Below, piece by piece: positions 19,723 to 27,866 of a DNA stretch of 64,000 nucleotides. A program made the translations under genes and the position numbers. Source of the stretch: Paenibacillus abyssi (GTDB lineage Bacteria > Bacillota > Bacilli > Paenibacillales > Paenibacillaceae); the NCBI RefSeq assembly GCF_014640295.1, contig NZ_BMGR01000019.1, forward strand, positions 1 through 64,000, in the 5' to 3' direction. A model generated the notes under the pieces. It was not told the origin of the DNA and ran no database searches. It saw nothing but the letters and a program-made list of their open reading frames with translations. The first letter of the stretch is position 1; the number at the start of each line of letters is the position of its first letter.

Positions 19723-20481
19723 CTAGCCCCGGTATCCCAGTTCTCTGGAGATCGACCCCGTTTCTGACCGCAGCAATTGCGCGAGCCTTTGCAGTTCTGC
19801 TTCATCCACCTGGGAGACCATCGTGGATATGCTCATCGCCGCAATCACTTGGCCGCTGTAGTCGTAGATTGGCGAGGCGACGCAGCGCACACCCGGCTCA
19901 TTCTCTTCACGGTCATAGGCGATTCCCTCCTGCCTGACCCGCGCAAGCTCCGTCAAAAACAGCCCAAGGCTGTCGATCGTATGCCCGGTCCGCTTCTCGA
20001 AGCGATAATCCATGAGCAGCCGGCTGCGTTCCTGCTCCGAACGGAAGGCAGCCAACACTTTGCCGACCGCGCTGCTGTGCAGGGATACTCTGCGGCCGAT
20101 GCGGGAGTAGCGGATGGCAGCCTTGGCCCCTTCGACTTTGTCGATGTATATCCCTTCACTGCCTTCCAAAACAACGAGATGCGCCGTCTGTCCGGTGGCC
20201 GCCGACAACGCTTGCAGATGGGGTCTTGCAAGCCCGCGAATATCAATGCCTTGCAGCAGAAGCTGTCCCTTCTCGACAAGCTTCATGCCGAGCCTGTATT
20301 TGCCCGTTTGCTCATCTTGGTCAATATATCCATGTAATTGCAGCGTTTTCAAAAGGGAATGAACCGTACTCTTGTGCAGCTTCATACGCGAGCTGATTTC
20401 CGTAATTTTCAGTTCTTTCGTCTGTTCATCAAACAGCTCGATAATGTTTAAAGCCCGGTCCAATGCTTGGATGATTGGCAT
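19723..20481 (-). CDS. IclR-family transcriptional regulator
   Basis: 252 residues from ATG 20481 (MPIIQALDRALNIIE) behind GAGGAG; the upstream extension reads through the operator and is rejected. N-terminal winged helix (LKITEISSRMKLHKSTVHSLLKTL) and C-terminal effector domain (QTAHLVVLEGSEGIYIDKVEG, SIHSSAVGK region). Immediately upstream of the pentonate catabolic genes on the same strand and flanked by identical operators before itself and before that operon, so probably an autoregulated local repressor whose ligand is a sugar acid intermediate. Confidence 0.9.
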   Translation of the reverse strand: MPIIQALDRALNIIELFDEQTKELKITEISSRMKLHKSTVHSLLKTLQLHGYIDQDEQTGKYRLGMKLVEKGQLLLQGIDIRGLARPHLQALSAATGQTAHLVVLEGSEGIYIDKVEGAKAAIRYSRIGRRVSLHSSAVGKVLAAFRSEQERSRLLMDYRFEKRTGHTIDSLGLFLTELARVRQEGIAYDREENEPGVRCVASPIYDYSGQVIAAMSISTMVSQVDEAELQRLAQLLRSETGSISRELGYRG

Positions 20482-20503
20482 AGCGGTAAAGCTCCTCTTG
20501 CTT

Positions 20504-20520
20504 GTTTTATAATATAAAAC
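20504..20520. promoter_or_regulatory. 17-bp palindromic operator, copy 2 (IclR autoregulation)
   Basis: GTTTTATAATATAAAAC, identical to the other copy when read on the opposite strand, 23 bp before the iclR-type start and overlapping a TATAAT-like -10. A looser AT-rich palindrome follows (20522-20538). Confidence 0.75.
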
Positions 20521-20587
20521 CATATTTTGTAATATAGACACTTTCATCTTATCAGACGGTTCGGAATAAATCTATCCTGAATTTTTA

Positions 20588-20622
20588 CACTGCTCCAGAT
20601 TGACCGCTACGATGTAAGCCAT
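20588..20622 (-). pseudogene. 35-bp remnant resembling cstR
   Basis: Minus-strand reading gives MAYIVAVNLEQC, the same 12 residues as in the CstR gene at 44722-44982. The DNA matches 44804-44838 at 30 of 35 positions and all five differences are synonymous, so this is a piece of a diverged homologue, not a recent copy. No longer reading frame surrounds it. Confidence 0.6.
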
Positions 20623-20656
20623 TGGATAGCAAAACGCTAAGGCCGCCTCATTCCAT

Positions 20657-20690
20657 TAAAAAAATCACCGACATCGTGCTGTCGGTGATT
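20657..20690 (-). terminator. terminator of the hybrid kinase operon
   Basis: ATCACCGACA / TGTCGGTGAT stem (20664-20690) followed on the minus strand by seven T, four bases after the kinase stop. Confidence 0.9.
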
Positions 20691-20693
20691 CCG

Positions 20694-22775
20694 TCATTGC
20701 GTTTGTTCAATCATCCGGTCGAACGCTTCACATGATTCTTTGAACAGACCTTCGATCTCGTCAAGAAGAGCGCCGCAGATGATCATGTCTTGCGCGCGGG
20801 CGTGCTGTTCGAAGCCGGCAAGCAGCTGGCCAAGTGCGCTCAATCCGACGCTGACGCTTGCGGATTTGATCGCATGGGCGATTTGCCCCATTTGGTTATA
20901 GTCGGCGGCTTCAACGGCTTCCTTGAGAAGACACAGCTTACCCGGCATGTCTTGGCGGTACATGCCGATCAGCTGCTTCAGCAATTCGCGGTCCTGTTCG
21001 TCCCATGGCAGCGCTACGATATCCTCGATTGTTTTCCGGTTGAGCATGCCGCTTTCGGCTTCATTTCCTTCTTCTCTTCCCGCTGCTGTAAAGTCGGATA
21101 TGGCCAGCCACTTGTCCAATACTTCACGGAGCTTGTCCAGCAGAACCGGCTTTGTAATGTAATCGTCCATCCCCGCATCCAGACTAAGCTCCTTATCGCC
21201 TTTCATCGCATTGGCCGTGACGGAAATGATCGGCGTATACACGGCCATCCCCCGCTCCCGTTCCATTTCCCGTATCCGCCTGGTCGCGTCGAAGCCGTTA
21301 AGAACAGGCATCTGGTTATCCATCAGTATGATGTCTGGTTTCTCCTCTTTCCACAGCTTCAACGTTTCTTCTCCGTTCGCCGCCGTTATAACTTGTTCGT
21401 AACCCAGCTTCTGAAGCTGCAGAATGAGGATATTCCGGACAACTTCATTGTCTTCCGCCAGCAAAATGGTCGAAGAACGTTCCCTGCCTTCCGGCCTCCG
21501 CCGTTCTTGAATTCCTGTTGAAACCGGGTTAACGGTATGGAGCGGTTCCGTGGCAAAGTCCAGATCTATTTCAAACCAAAAGGTCGACCCGGCTCCTTCT
21601 TTGCTGATAACCCCGATCGAGCCGTCCATCATCGCCACCAGCCGTTTCGATATCGATAAGCCCAATCCCGTGGAATGAAATTGGTTCGTAAGCGAGTTGT
21701 CCACTTGAAAAAAGGGCATAAAAAGCTTCTCGCTGTTCTCGCGCGAGATGCCGATTCCGGTATCCTTCACTTCAAAACGGAGACGCTGTTTGTCTCCCCC
21801 GCCGCTGAGCTTAAATACCCGCAGGTCGATGTCACCCTTATAGGTAAACTTAACGGCGTTACCGATCAGGTTGATCAAAATTTGACCGAGCCGGGTTGGA
21901 TCTCCGTAATATTCCTCTGCAAGCTGGGGATCGATATAGCAGGTCATCCTGGTTTGCTGCGTCTCGGCGCGGCTTCTCAGCATCCCCTTCGCATGATCGA
22001 TCGTTTCCTGCAGCCGAAAGCGGACCCGGCTCAGCTTCATTTCCTCGGCTTCGATTTTTGACAGATCGAGAATATCGTTAATGACATTTAGCAGAAGATG
22101 GCCGGAATCCATGATGATACCTAACGATTTACGCTGAGTATCGCTCAAGCCCGAATGAGCCAGCAGCTCCGCAGTGGCGATAATTCCATGCATCGGAGTC
22201 CGGATTTCATGGCTCATCGTGGCCAGGAACATGCTCTTGGTCCGATCCGCGCTTTCCGCTTTCTCCTTGGCCAGCTTAAGGTCGATATTGGTTTTCGCCA
22301 GTTGGCGCTGCAAAGAAACAAGCTCGTTATTGAGCGAAGAGAATTCATCATACGTTTTGAGCTCCTGCTCCAGCTTCAGCACCATCTCCTGAGACAGCTT
22401 CTTGATCGTCTCCCGCAGTGAAACCATTTGCTGGTTATTGATTTTCATCATTTCATCATAAAAATAGGCGTGTCCGAAACTGTAATCCGAAGCAACGATT
22501 AACGCATTGTTCTCAAACAGTCCTCCGTTAAAATAGAACGTTTTCATGACGTCGCCTGTACGCAAATTGATTTCCCAATTGAAGATCGCCTGTTTTTCAT
22601 ACAGTTCTGTAAGGAAATCTCGGAATTTCATTGCATTCAATTCGTCCAGCACAGCATAGACGCCCGTCCGGCCCTGCACACCGTCCGCAAAACGAATATC
22701 ATCCCGAATGATGCGGATAATCCCGCCTGCACTGTCGCATAAGAGTGATAGGACGCTGTCCGTGCGCACATTCAA
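20694..22775 (-). CDS. hybrid sensor histidine kinase with REC and HPt domains
   Basis: Start is most likely TTG 22775 (residues LNVRTDSVLSLL) behind AGGAGG at nine bases; the longer open frame overlaps the preceding gene. About 693 residues: N-terminal sensory region of about 110 residues without membrane spans, coiled coil, HisKA with phospho-His in ATMSHEIRTPMHG, HATPase (NAVKFTYKGDI, DTGIGIS, STGLGLSISKRL), receiver with Asp in IILMDNQMPVLNG, and C-terminal HPt with His in IAHAIKSASVSVG. Cytosolic, directly after the cobalamin-binding protein gene, which probably supplies its signal. No DNA-binding regulator is adjacent, so the output partner is elsewhere. Confidence 0.9.
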   Translation of the reverse strand: MNVRTDSVLSLLCDSAGGIIRIIRDDIRFADGVQGRTGVYAVLDELNAMKFRDFLTELYEKQAIFNWEINLRTGDVMKTFYFNGGLFENNALIVASDYSFGHAYFYDEMMKINNQQMVSLRETIKKLSQEMVLKLEQELKTYDEFSSLNNELVSLQRQLAKTNIDLKLAKEKAESADRTKSMFLATMSHEIRTPMHGIIATAELLAHSGLSDTQRKSLGIIMDSGHLLLNVINDILDLSKIEAEEMKLSRVRFRLQETIDHAKGMLRSRAETQQTRMTCYIDPQLAEEYYGDPTRLGQILINLIGNAVKFTYKGDIDLRVFKLSGGGDKQRLRFEVKDTGIGISRENSEKLFMPFFQVDNSLTNQFHSTGLGLSISKRLVAMMDGSIGVISKEGAGSTFWFEIDLDFATEPLHTVNPVSTGIQERRRPEGRERSSTILLAEDNEVVRNILILQLQKLGYEQVITAANGEETLKLWKEEKPDIILMDNQMPVLNGFDATRRIREMERERGMAVYTPIISVTANAMKGDKELSLDAGMDDYITKPVLLDKLREVLDKWLAISDFTAAGREEGNEAESGMLNRKTIEDIVALPWDEQDRELLKQLIGMYRQDMPGKLCLLKEAVEAADYNQMGQIAHAIKSASVSVGLSALGQLLAGFEQHARAQDMIICGALLDEIEGLFKESCEAFDRMIEQTQ

Positions 22776-22795
22776 TCCGGGATCCCTCCTATAGA

Positions 22796-23881
22796 TTATA
22801 AATTTTCGGATATTGTACGATTGCCGAGCAAGATATAAGCTGTTTCGATCGCTGTTTTCGCATCCGGAGCATATCCGTCTGCGCCTACGGTCTCCCACAA
22901 TTTCTGATCGATATTGAAGGGCATCCCCCCCACGAGTATGCGGACGCGCGCTCCCGCCTTGCTGCTGCGGATCTCTTCAATCATCTTGGCAACCAGATGT
23001 ACATGGTAGGTCATCGTCACTGAAATGGCCAGAATATCGGCTTCCAGTTCATTAATTGTCCTTATAATGGAGGCGGATGGGACATTGGCGCCAATATAAT
23101 AAGTATCCCAGCCGTTCATCTCAAAAATATCGGATACCATGCGCAATCCGATCTCGTGCAGCTCTTCGCCGATGCAAGCGGCAACCAGCTTATGCCCTTT
23201 GCTCGCTGTGGTGAAAATATAAGGATACAGCTGGGACATGATCATTTGGGTCGCTGCCGTGAAATAATGCTCCTGGGCGACGGATATTTTATTCGCTTGC
23301 CAAAGCCGGCCGATCTCGTATTGAGCCTGCTGAAAGATCTGCAAATAAATACTTTCGACCGGCACCCCGTTCCTGACAAGCTCCATGATCAGCCCCGATG
23401 CGCCGTACCTGTCGCCCTTGAGCACAAGCTCCGTATACACCTGCGCTTCTTCTTTCAGCTCGCTCTGCTCCAGAAAGGACGGTACCGGTTCGACGGGTTC
23501 CTTGACCTGTGCGATGGCCTGGTCCATATAAGGCTTAACCATTTCGAAAATTTCCGTTGGCAATCGCTCCTGCATAACCTGAATGATGCACTCCAGGTTC
23601 ACCTGCAGGTCCTTCGTCGTTACCCGGTAGCCGGCAAGCAGCACCTTCAGCCAGGTCATATAGCTGGCAAATAACAGCGGACTCTGTATTTGAACGCTTT
23701 GAGCCAGGTAGCGCAGGTTATATCTTGTGTCCTGCTTTGTCTTCTCGAGGCCGCGCGGACCAAATCGCTCATGCAAATCAGGCTGCAATTGATATTGAAT
23801 TTCCGTTACCCGTTCAGTCATTTCATCGATGCGGCTCAGCAAGGCGTTGCCAACATCGGGTAAATCCTGCTTGATAGGCAC
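22796..23881 (-). CDS. cobalamin-binding sensor protein (B12-binding, CarH/LitR-like cap, no DNA-binding domain)
   Basis: 361 residues. A helical N-terminal region (LRYLAQSVQIQSPLLFASY) precedes a four-helix cap (about 165-240) containing LWQANKISVAQEHYFTA, the W...EH signature of light-sensing B12 proteins, and a Rossmann B12-binding domain (about 245-350) with the lower-ligand motif GEELHEIG. Unlike CarH/LitR there is no MerR-type HTH; instead a histidine kinase gene follows after 20 bp. This suggests a two-protein B12-dependent, possibly light-responsive sensor. Alternative: corrinoid or methyltransferase-like subunit, less likely because no methyltransferase is nearby. Confidence 0.85.
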   Translation of the reverse strand: MPIKQDLPDVGNALLSRIDEMTERVTEIQYQLQPDLHERFGPRGLEKTKQDTRYNLRYLAQSVQIQSPLLFASYMTWLKVLLAGYRVTTKDLQVNLECIIQVMQERLPTEIFEMVKPYMDQAIAQVKEPVEPVPSFLEQSELKEEAQVYTELVLKGDRYGASGLIMELVRNGVPVESIYLQIFQQAQYEIGRLWQANKISVAQEHYFTAATQMIMSQLYPYIFTTASKGHKLVAACIGEELHEIGLRMVSDIFEMNGWDTYYIGANVPSASIIRTINELEADILAISVTMTYHVHLVAKMIEEIRSSKAGARVRILVGGMPFNIDQKLWETVGADGYAPDAKTAIETAYILLGNRTISENL

Positions 23882-23899
23882 TGATTAACGCCTCCTTCC

Positions 23900-24208
23900 T
23901 CAGTCGGCCCGGACGTGATAGCGTCTTACTACAGGCTTGATACTGGCCAACTCCTGATCGGGATATTTCTTCTCCAGCTCATGAATGCGCTTAAAATCTT
24001 CACTTGTCACCCACGCGACATAATGCTCCTTGCTCTCCCAGGTCATGTGAACGATCAGCTCTTCCGGCTTCGGCTCGTTCTGCAGCAGCTGAAACGACAA
24101 AAATCCAGGCTGCTTATCTACGGATCTTGAGCGGTTCCTGTACAGCCCGATGACCTCTTCCACTTTTTCCAATGGGACTTCAACCACAGACTGAACGATA
24201 TAGATCAT
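23900..24208 (-). CDS. antibiotic biosynthesis monooxygenase (ABM) fold protein
   Basis: 102 residues from ATG 24208 (MIYIVQSVVEVP) behind GGGGGAGG; a longer upstream frame has no ribosome site. Ferredoxin-like ABM fold: two half-repeats with QPGFLSFQLLQNEP and MTWESKEHYVAWVTSEDFKRIHE. Members include heme-degrading monooxygenases (HmoA/IsdG) and quinol oxygenases. First gene of a likely three-gene operon with the cobalamin-binding protein (18-bp gap) and hybrid kinase. Function there is unknown. Confidence 0.8.
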   Translation of the reverse strand: MIYIVQSVVEVPLEKVEEVIGLYRNRSRSVDKQPGFLSFQLLQNEPKPEELIVHMTWESKEHYVAWVTSEDFKRIHELEKKYPDQELASIKPVVRRYHVRAD

Positions 24209-24474
24209 TTGTACCTCCCCCGAAATTACCGTCCTCACGGTTATATTTAGAAATAACCAAATGATAATACTATTCCATAAATCTGACATTTGCACGAAGT
24301 AATCTCATCTTCATTCTGCCATTTAAAAATAAAATCAACTTAATCATACCATTAATTCATACGATGAAACATAATTTATACCAATAAAATGAAAAAAATT
24401 GCAAAAAAATGTCGCATTCTGGCTGAATATGTCCAGCCGAATTAAGAGGCATGCCTATAAAAAAATATGAGATC

Positions 24475-24508
24475 TTATTGCCGAACAATTGAAGCGGCGC
24501 TTGGATTT
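24475..24508 (-). pseudogene. 34-bp exact copy of sensor kinase coding sequence
   Basis: Identical over 34 bases to 14675-14708 inside the galactan sensor kinase gene; the encoded peptide IQAPLQLFGN is shared. Similarity stops abruptly on both sides. Either a deletion scar of a second kinase gene or a copied fragment. Confidence 0.65.
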
Positions 24509-24550
24509 CTGCCGTATTAACGGGGGATTTGGGAAACAAGGAGAAACGAC

Positions 24551-24574
24551 AAAAAAAACCTTGCTTTCGCAAGG
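24551..24574 (-). terminator. terminator of the propeller/MORN protein gene
   Basis: CCTTGC / GCAAGG stem with TTTC loop (24559-24574) followed on the minus strand by eight T. Close in sequence to the terminator at 15121-15151. Confidence 0.8.
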
Positions 24575-24598
24575 TCGATTGTTTATTTGCTCCAGTAT

Positions 24599-26500
24599 TC
24601 ATGATGCGGCCCGGATCGGTTCCCCGAATGTATCAAACTCTCCGATATGAAGCACATTGCCTTCAGGGTCGTAGAGCGTTCCCTCTATAAAACGGTCGTC
24701 CAGGTAGATTCCCTCAATCATGACGCTGCCGTCAGCGTAAAACCATGTCGCCTCTCCGTTCATCCTCCCTTCCCTGATTTGGACGATCAGGACCTCGCCT
24801 TCTGAGTTAAAGCGCACTTCAGTGCCTTCCCAATGGGAAGCCGTGCGGTGATAAGTACCTTGATATCGGATTGCTCCGCCGGGATAATATTCTACTCCCT
24901 CTACCATGTTGCCATTCTCCATGATTCCTTCAAAAAATACTTCATCCGTAAAGAGATAATATCTCTGGCCCTTCCCATGCATCTTATCGTTCTTCCATTC
25001 CCCTATATATTGGACTCTCCCATTGTCGTGATAGAGCGTTCCATACCCTTCCCGTAGTCCGTTAACAAGGTCTCCATGGTATTTCACGGTTCCATCTTCG
25101 AAATACAGCGTATCGTCCGTATCTTTGGGACGAATGAACACGATTCTTTTCTTCCCGTTCCAGGTTACGATGCGGTCCGCCGCTTCTCCGATCAGCCGAA
25201 GCGGAACATACGTCGTGCCGCCTCGAATGATCGGCGCCTGCGCGGTTTTGACCGCTTTTCCGTTCACCATGATTTCCTTCCGGTCGATGGTCAGCTTGAT
25301 TTCCGTATTATCTTTCGTGCCGGTTATCGTGCGGGTTTTGCCGTCCCACTTGATCCGGAATCCCATCTTCTCGAAAATGGTACGGAATTCCACGTATGTA
25401 CTGCCTTTAATGATCATTGGCGGCACGCGCTGCTCGATTTCATCGCCGTCCATAATAATCTGAATCGGTTCCACATCCCGGACGGCGCGGGCGGCCGGAG
25501 GCTGGAAGGACCGCAGAACGACAAATCCGTCTTTGCTCAAATAAACAAGCTTATCTCCGGAAAATCCGATGACACGATGGTAATTCACATCAATCGGCAT
25601 CTCGAATGTGTCCTTATAAAGCAGATCAACAACGGTGATATGCGTCCGATCCTGCTCTCCCCTTTCCACCCATGCGCCATAGCTCTGCCCGGCGAACATT
25701 TTGAACGCGGGGAGCCCATTCTTGACAAGGGCGGTTCCATACTCTTCAGGCTGGGAAGCATTCAGCCATTTATATTGACTGACAGAGTTAGGATATTTCG
25801 TTTCGGCCACAATTTGTTTGCCATTGGTAGCGAAAAGCCCGATTGTACTTGAACTTACCCCGGCCATCTCCTGCTTTATTCCGGTCTTAGGGACATAGGC
25901 GATTAATTTGTATAGCCCTTCCAGATAGAAAAGCACATTATTTTTCAGCTGCGGGTCCGTCCCCTCGCCGACCGCTTCCGCCGCTCCGGTCGTCAAATCA
26001 AGCAAATGGACAACCCGAGTGCCCCTCTCTTCCCAGGCGATGTAGTTGCCGTCAACAGTGGGCTTCTGGTAACTTTTTTCGTTGCTGGAGGCCAGCTTCT
26101 TCATTTCTTTGGTCGTTAAATTATAGCTCCATACTTCACTGCCTGCCCCTAGATAGGACTGTGTCCAGACAACCAAAGTACCCTGAGTAGTCTGCGCGGC
26201 GACAGGTTCGCCTTTATTGGATTTGTCGTTGGTCAATTGAAGAACTTCCCCGTTTTGCAGGTTCAACGCAAATATATTTTGGGCGTAATCTTCATGCAGT
26301 ACCCATATGATATAGCCGCCCCCGACATTTACATACTCATATTCTGTAAAATCCATCGGCTCGACTTTCATCTTTGTTACCTGGTCGGTATACGCGTATT
26401 CGTTGCCGTCTGCCCCGTGAACGAACCTCCCCTTGTCCCCTAAACCAAACAGTGTAAAAATCATAACAGCAGCAAGCAGACTCCAAAGCATTCGTTTCAT
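24599..26500 (-). CDS. secreted protein: beta-propeller-like region, stalk domain, MORN-type repeats
   Basis: 633 residues with signal peptide (about 1-30, ending FVHGADG). Residues 40-340 have TolB/propeller-like strands (GGGYIIWVLHED, VDGNYIAWEERG). Residues about 345-455 are a copper amine oxidase N-terminal (stalk) domain (IIMDGDEIEQRVPPMIIKGS, APIIRGGTTYVPLRLIGEAA). Residues about 460-630 have repeated YxGxWxNGxxxGxG-like MORN/toxin_WPG strands (YHGDLVNGLREGYGTLYHDN, YIGEWKNDKMHGKGQRYYL). Probably wall-associated; biochemical role unknown. Own promoter and terminator, so apparently monocistronic. Confidence 0.75.
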   Translation of the reverse strand: MKRMLWSLLAAVMIFTLFGLGDKGRFVHGADGNEYAYTDQVTKMKVEPMDFTEYEYVNVGGGYIIWVLHEDYAQNIFALNLQNGEVLQLTNDKSNKGEPVAAQTTQGTLVVWTQSYLGAGSEVWSYNLTTKEMKKLASSNEKSYQKPTVDGNYIAWEERGTRVVHLLDLTTGAAEAVGEGTDPQLKNNVLFYLEGLYKLIAYVPKTGIKQEMAGVSSSTIGLFATNGKQIVAETKYPNSVSQYKWLNASQPEEYGTALVKNGLPAFKMFAGQSYGAWVERGEQDRTHITVVDLLYKDTFEMPIDVNYHRVIGFSGDKLVYLSKDGFVVLRSFQPPAARAVRDVEPIQIIMDGDEIEQRVPPMIIKGSTYVEFRTIFEKMGFRIKWDGKTRTITGTKDNTEIKLTIDRKEIMVNGKAVKTAQAPIIRGGTTYVPLRLIGEAADRIVTWNGKKRIVFIRPKDTDDTLYFEDGTVKYHGDLVNGLREGYGTLYHDNGRVQYIGEWKNDKMHGKGQRYYLFTDEVFFEGIMENGNMVEGVEYYPGGAIRYQGTYHRTASHWEGTEVRFNSEGEVLIVQIREGRMNGEATWFYADGSVMIEGIYLDDRFIEGTLYDPEGNVLHIGEFDTFGEPIRAAS

Positions 26501-26872
26501 TCCAATTCCATCCTTCCCTCTCCCATAGTCAGTAAAGCTGGATGATGCGTAACGTTTCTCCCTCCTTAGGCAGAAATGAACGGCCCGCTATCGCTTCCGG
26601 AAGCGTCTCTGACAGGTCATGGCTATGTATGTATACCTATCTGCTGTCTGATTCATCATGACTTACGCCTTATCTTACCGGCAAATGTTCAGGCCAAATG
26701 TCCTATCATTTCTATATATCGGTCATTCCAGCGATTTTGTTAATAATTGGCTAACCATTTCCAACGCTTGATAGCTAACGGAATAAGGAACCGGAAATCT
26801 CCCTGACTCTATTGTCGAATTGGAAAATACGCCAAATGGGAATATTGAAAATCTCTACGGCGTTATTCAGCG
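26501..26872. other. 372-bp intergenic region
   Basis: Between the stop of the second sugar-binding protein and the start of the propeller/MORN protein, both on the minus strand. It must hold the promoter of the latter. A minus-strand frame without a start codon reads LPEAIAGRSFLPKEGETLR (about 26535-26605) and could be coding debris. No clear hairpin with a T run was found, so the upstream gene's terminator is not identified. Confidence 0.4.
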
Positions 26873-27847
26873 TTATGGCTGATACTCAAAAATATTCTCC
26901 TGAGTAACAAGCTCGAACGGGACGATGTTCATATGGTTAACCGGTTCTGAATTTGCAGCTCTGACGGCAATCTCTACGGCAAGGCTTCCCTGGCCCTGCG
27001 CGTCCTGAAAGACCGTGGCCGCCAGCTTCCCTTCCTCAATAGATTTCAACGCATCCGGGATCGCATCGACGCCGACTACAACGACATCGTCCTGCCTGTT
27101 CGCCGCCTCAATCGCCTTGTACGCCCCTAACGCCATTTCATCGTTTTGGGCGATGACCGCATCAATCCGAGGATATGTTTGCAGCCAGCCTTCCATCAAT
27201 GAGAAAGCTTGCATCAGACTAAAGTTGGCGGTTTGCTCCGCAATAATTTTGATGTCGGGCGTTTGGGACAGCACCTGCTTAATCCCTTCGGTACGATTCA
27301 TCTGTGCCGAATCGCCATTAGGCCCGTGAATGATAACCACAGCGCCATTACCACCCAATGCATTCACTATAAATTCGGTTTCCATCCGGCCTGCTATGAC
27401 ATCGTTTGAACCGACATAGGCCGTCGCTTTATCCAGATTGGATACCTCAGCGGTGAGAACAATGATCGGAATGCCCGCATCAACCGCAAAATCGATGGCA
27501 GGAGCCACGCCCTTTCGATCCGTTGGATTCACGATAATGGCATCCACCCCATCCGCAATAAACCGTTCCACCTGCGTAATTTGATTATCCGCTCTCCCCT
27601 GCCCGTCCGCCTCAGCCAGTTCAACGTTTATCTCCTGTGCCTTAGCGCGGATCGCATGCTGAAGGGCAGCGATATATTCATTTTGCAATTTGGAGTAGGT
27701 GACGCCCAGCAGCACCTTTTTGTCGGCCATACCTTCTTCATGCCGGACAGCTGAATCCGCCGGATCGCGTCCAATGCCGCTGCTGCCGCATGCCGTGAGC
27801 TGAACCATTAAGAGTGCCGCAAGAACAACTGTTTTCCATTTTTTCAT
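26873..27847 (-). CDS. periplasmic-type sugar-binding lipoprotein, probable sensor component
   Basis: 324 residues from ATG 27847 (MKKWKTVVLAALL) behind GGAGAAA; lipobox LTAC at about residues 16-19. RbsB-like fold (peripla_BP_4) and closely similar throughout to the transporter's own binding protein at 31431-32393 (shared DAIIV-PTDR-GVAPAID, IDAVIAQNDEMALGAY, DAIPDALKS). It is third in an operon with the YesM-type kinase and YesN-type regulator rather than with permease genes, so it may present the sugar to the kinase. Alternative: a second transport receptor. The segment 26996-27024 recurs as an intergenic shard at 43663-43691. Confidence 0.87.
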   Translation of the reverse strand: MKKWKTVVLAALLMVQLTACGSSGIGRDPADSAVRHEEGMADKKVLLGVTYSKLQNEYIAALQHAIRAKAQEINVELAEADGQGRADNQITQVERFIADGVDAIIVNPTDRKGVAPAIDFAVDAGIPIIVLTAEVSNLDKATAYVGSNDVIAGRMETEFIVNALGGNGAVVIIHGPNGDSAQMNRTEGIKQVLSQTPDIKIIAEQTANFSLMQAFSLMEGWLQTYPRIDAVIAQNDEMALGAYKAIEAANRQDDVVVVGVDAIPDALKSIEEGKLAATVFQDAQGQGSLAVEIAVRAANSEPVNHMNIVPFELVTQENIFEYQP

Positions 27848-27866
27848 CGTTTGTTTCTCCGCTTTA

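Larger units (their letters stand above)
24209..24598. other. 390-bp intergenic region with a kinase-gene shard
   Basis: Holds the promoter side of the ABM gene, an AT-rich stretch, the 34-bp kinase shard at 24475-24508 and the terminator at 24551-24574. A minus-strand frame of 81 codons crosses the shard (EIQAPLQLFGNKIS) but the rest has no protein-like character and no ribosome site was found. Confidence 0.5.

Noticed and set aside
26535-26605. Frame reading IAGRSFLPKEGETLRIIQ on the minus strand
   Set aside because: No start codon after the preceding stop; too short to call as a gene.
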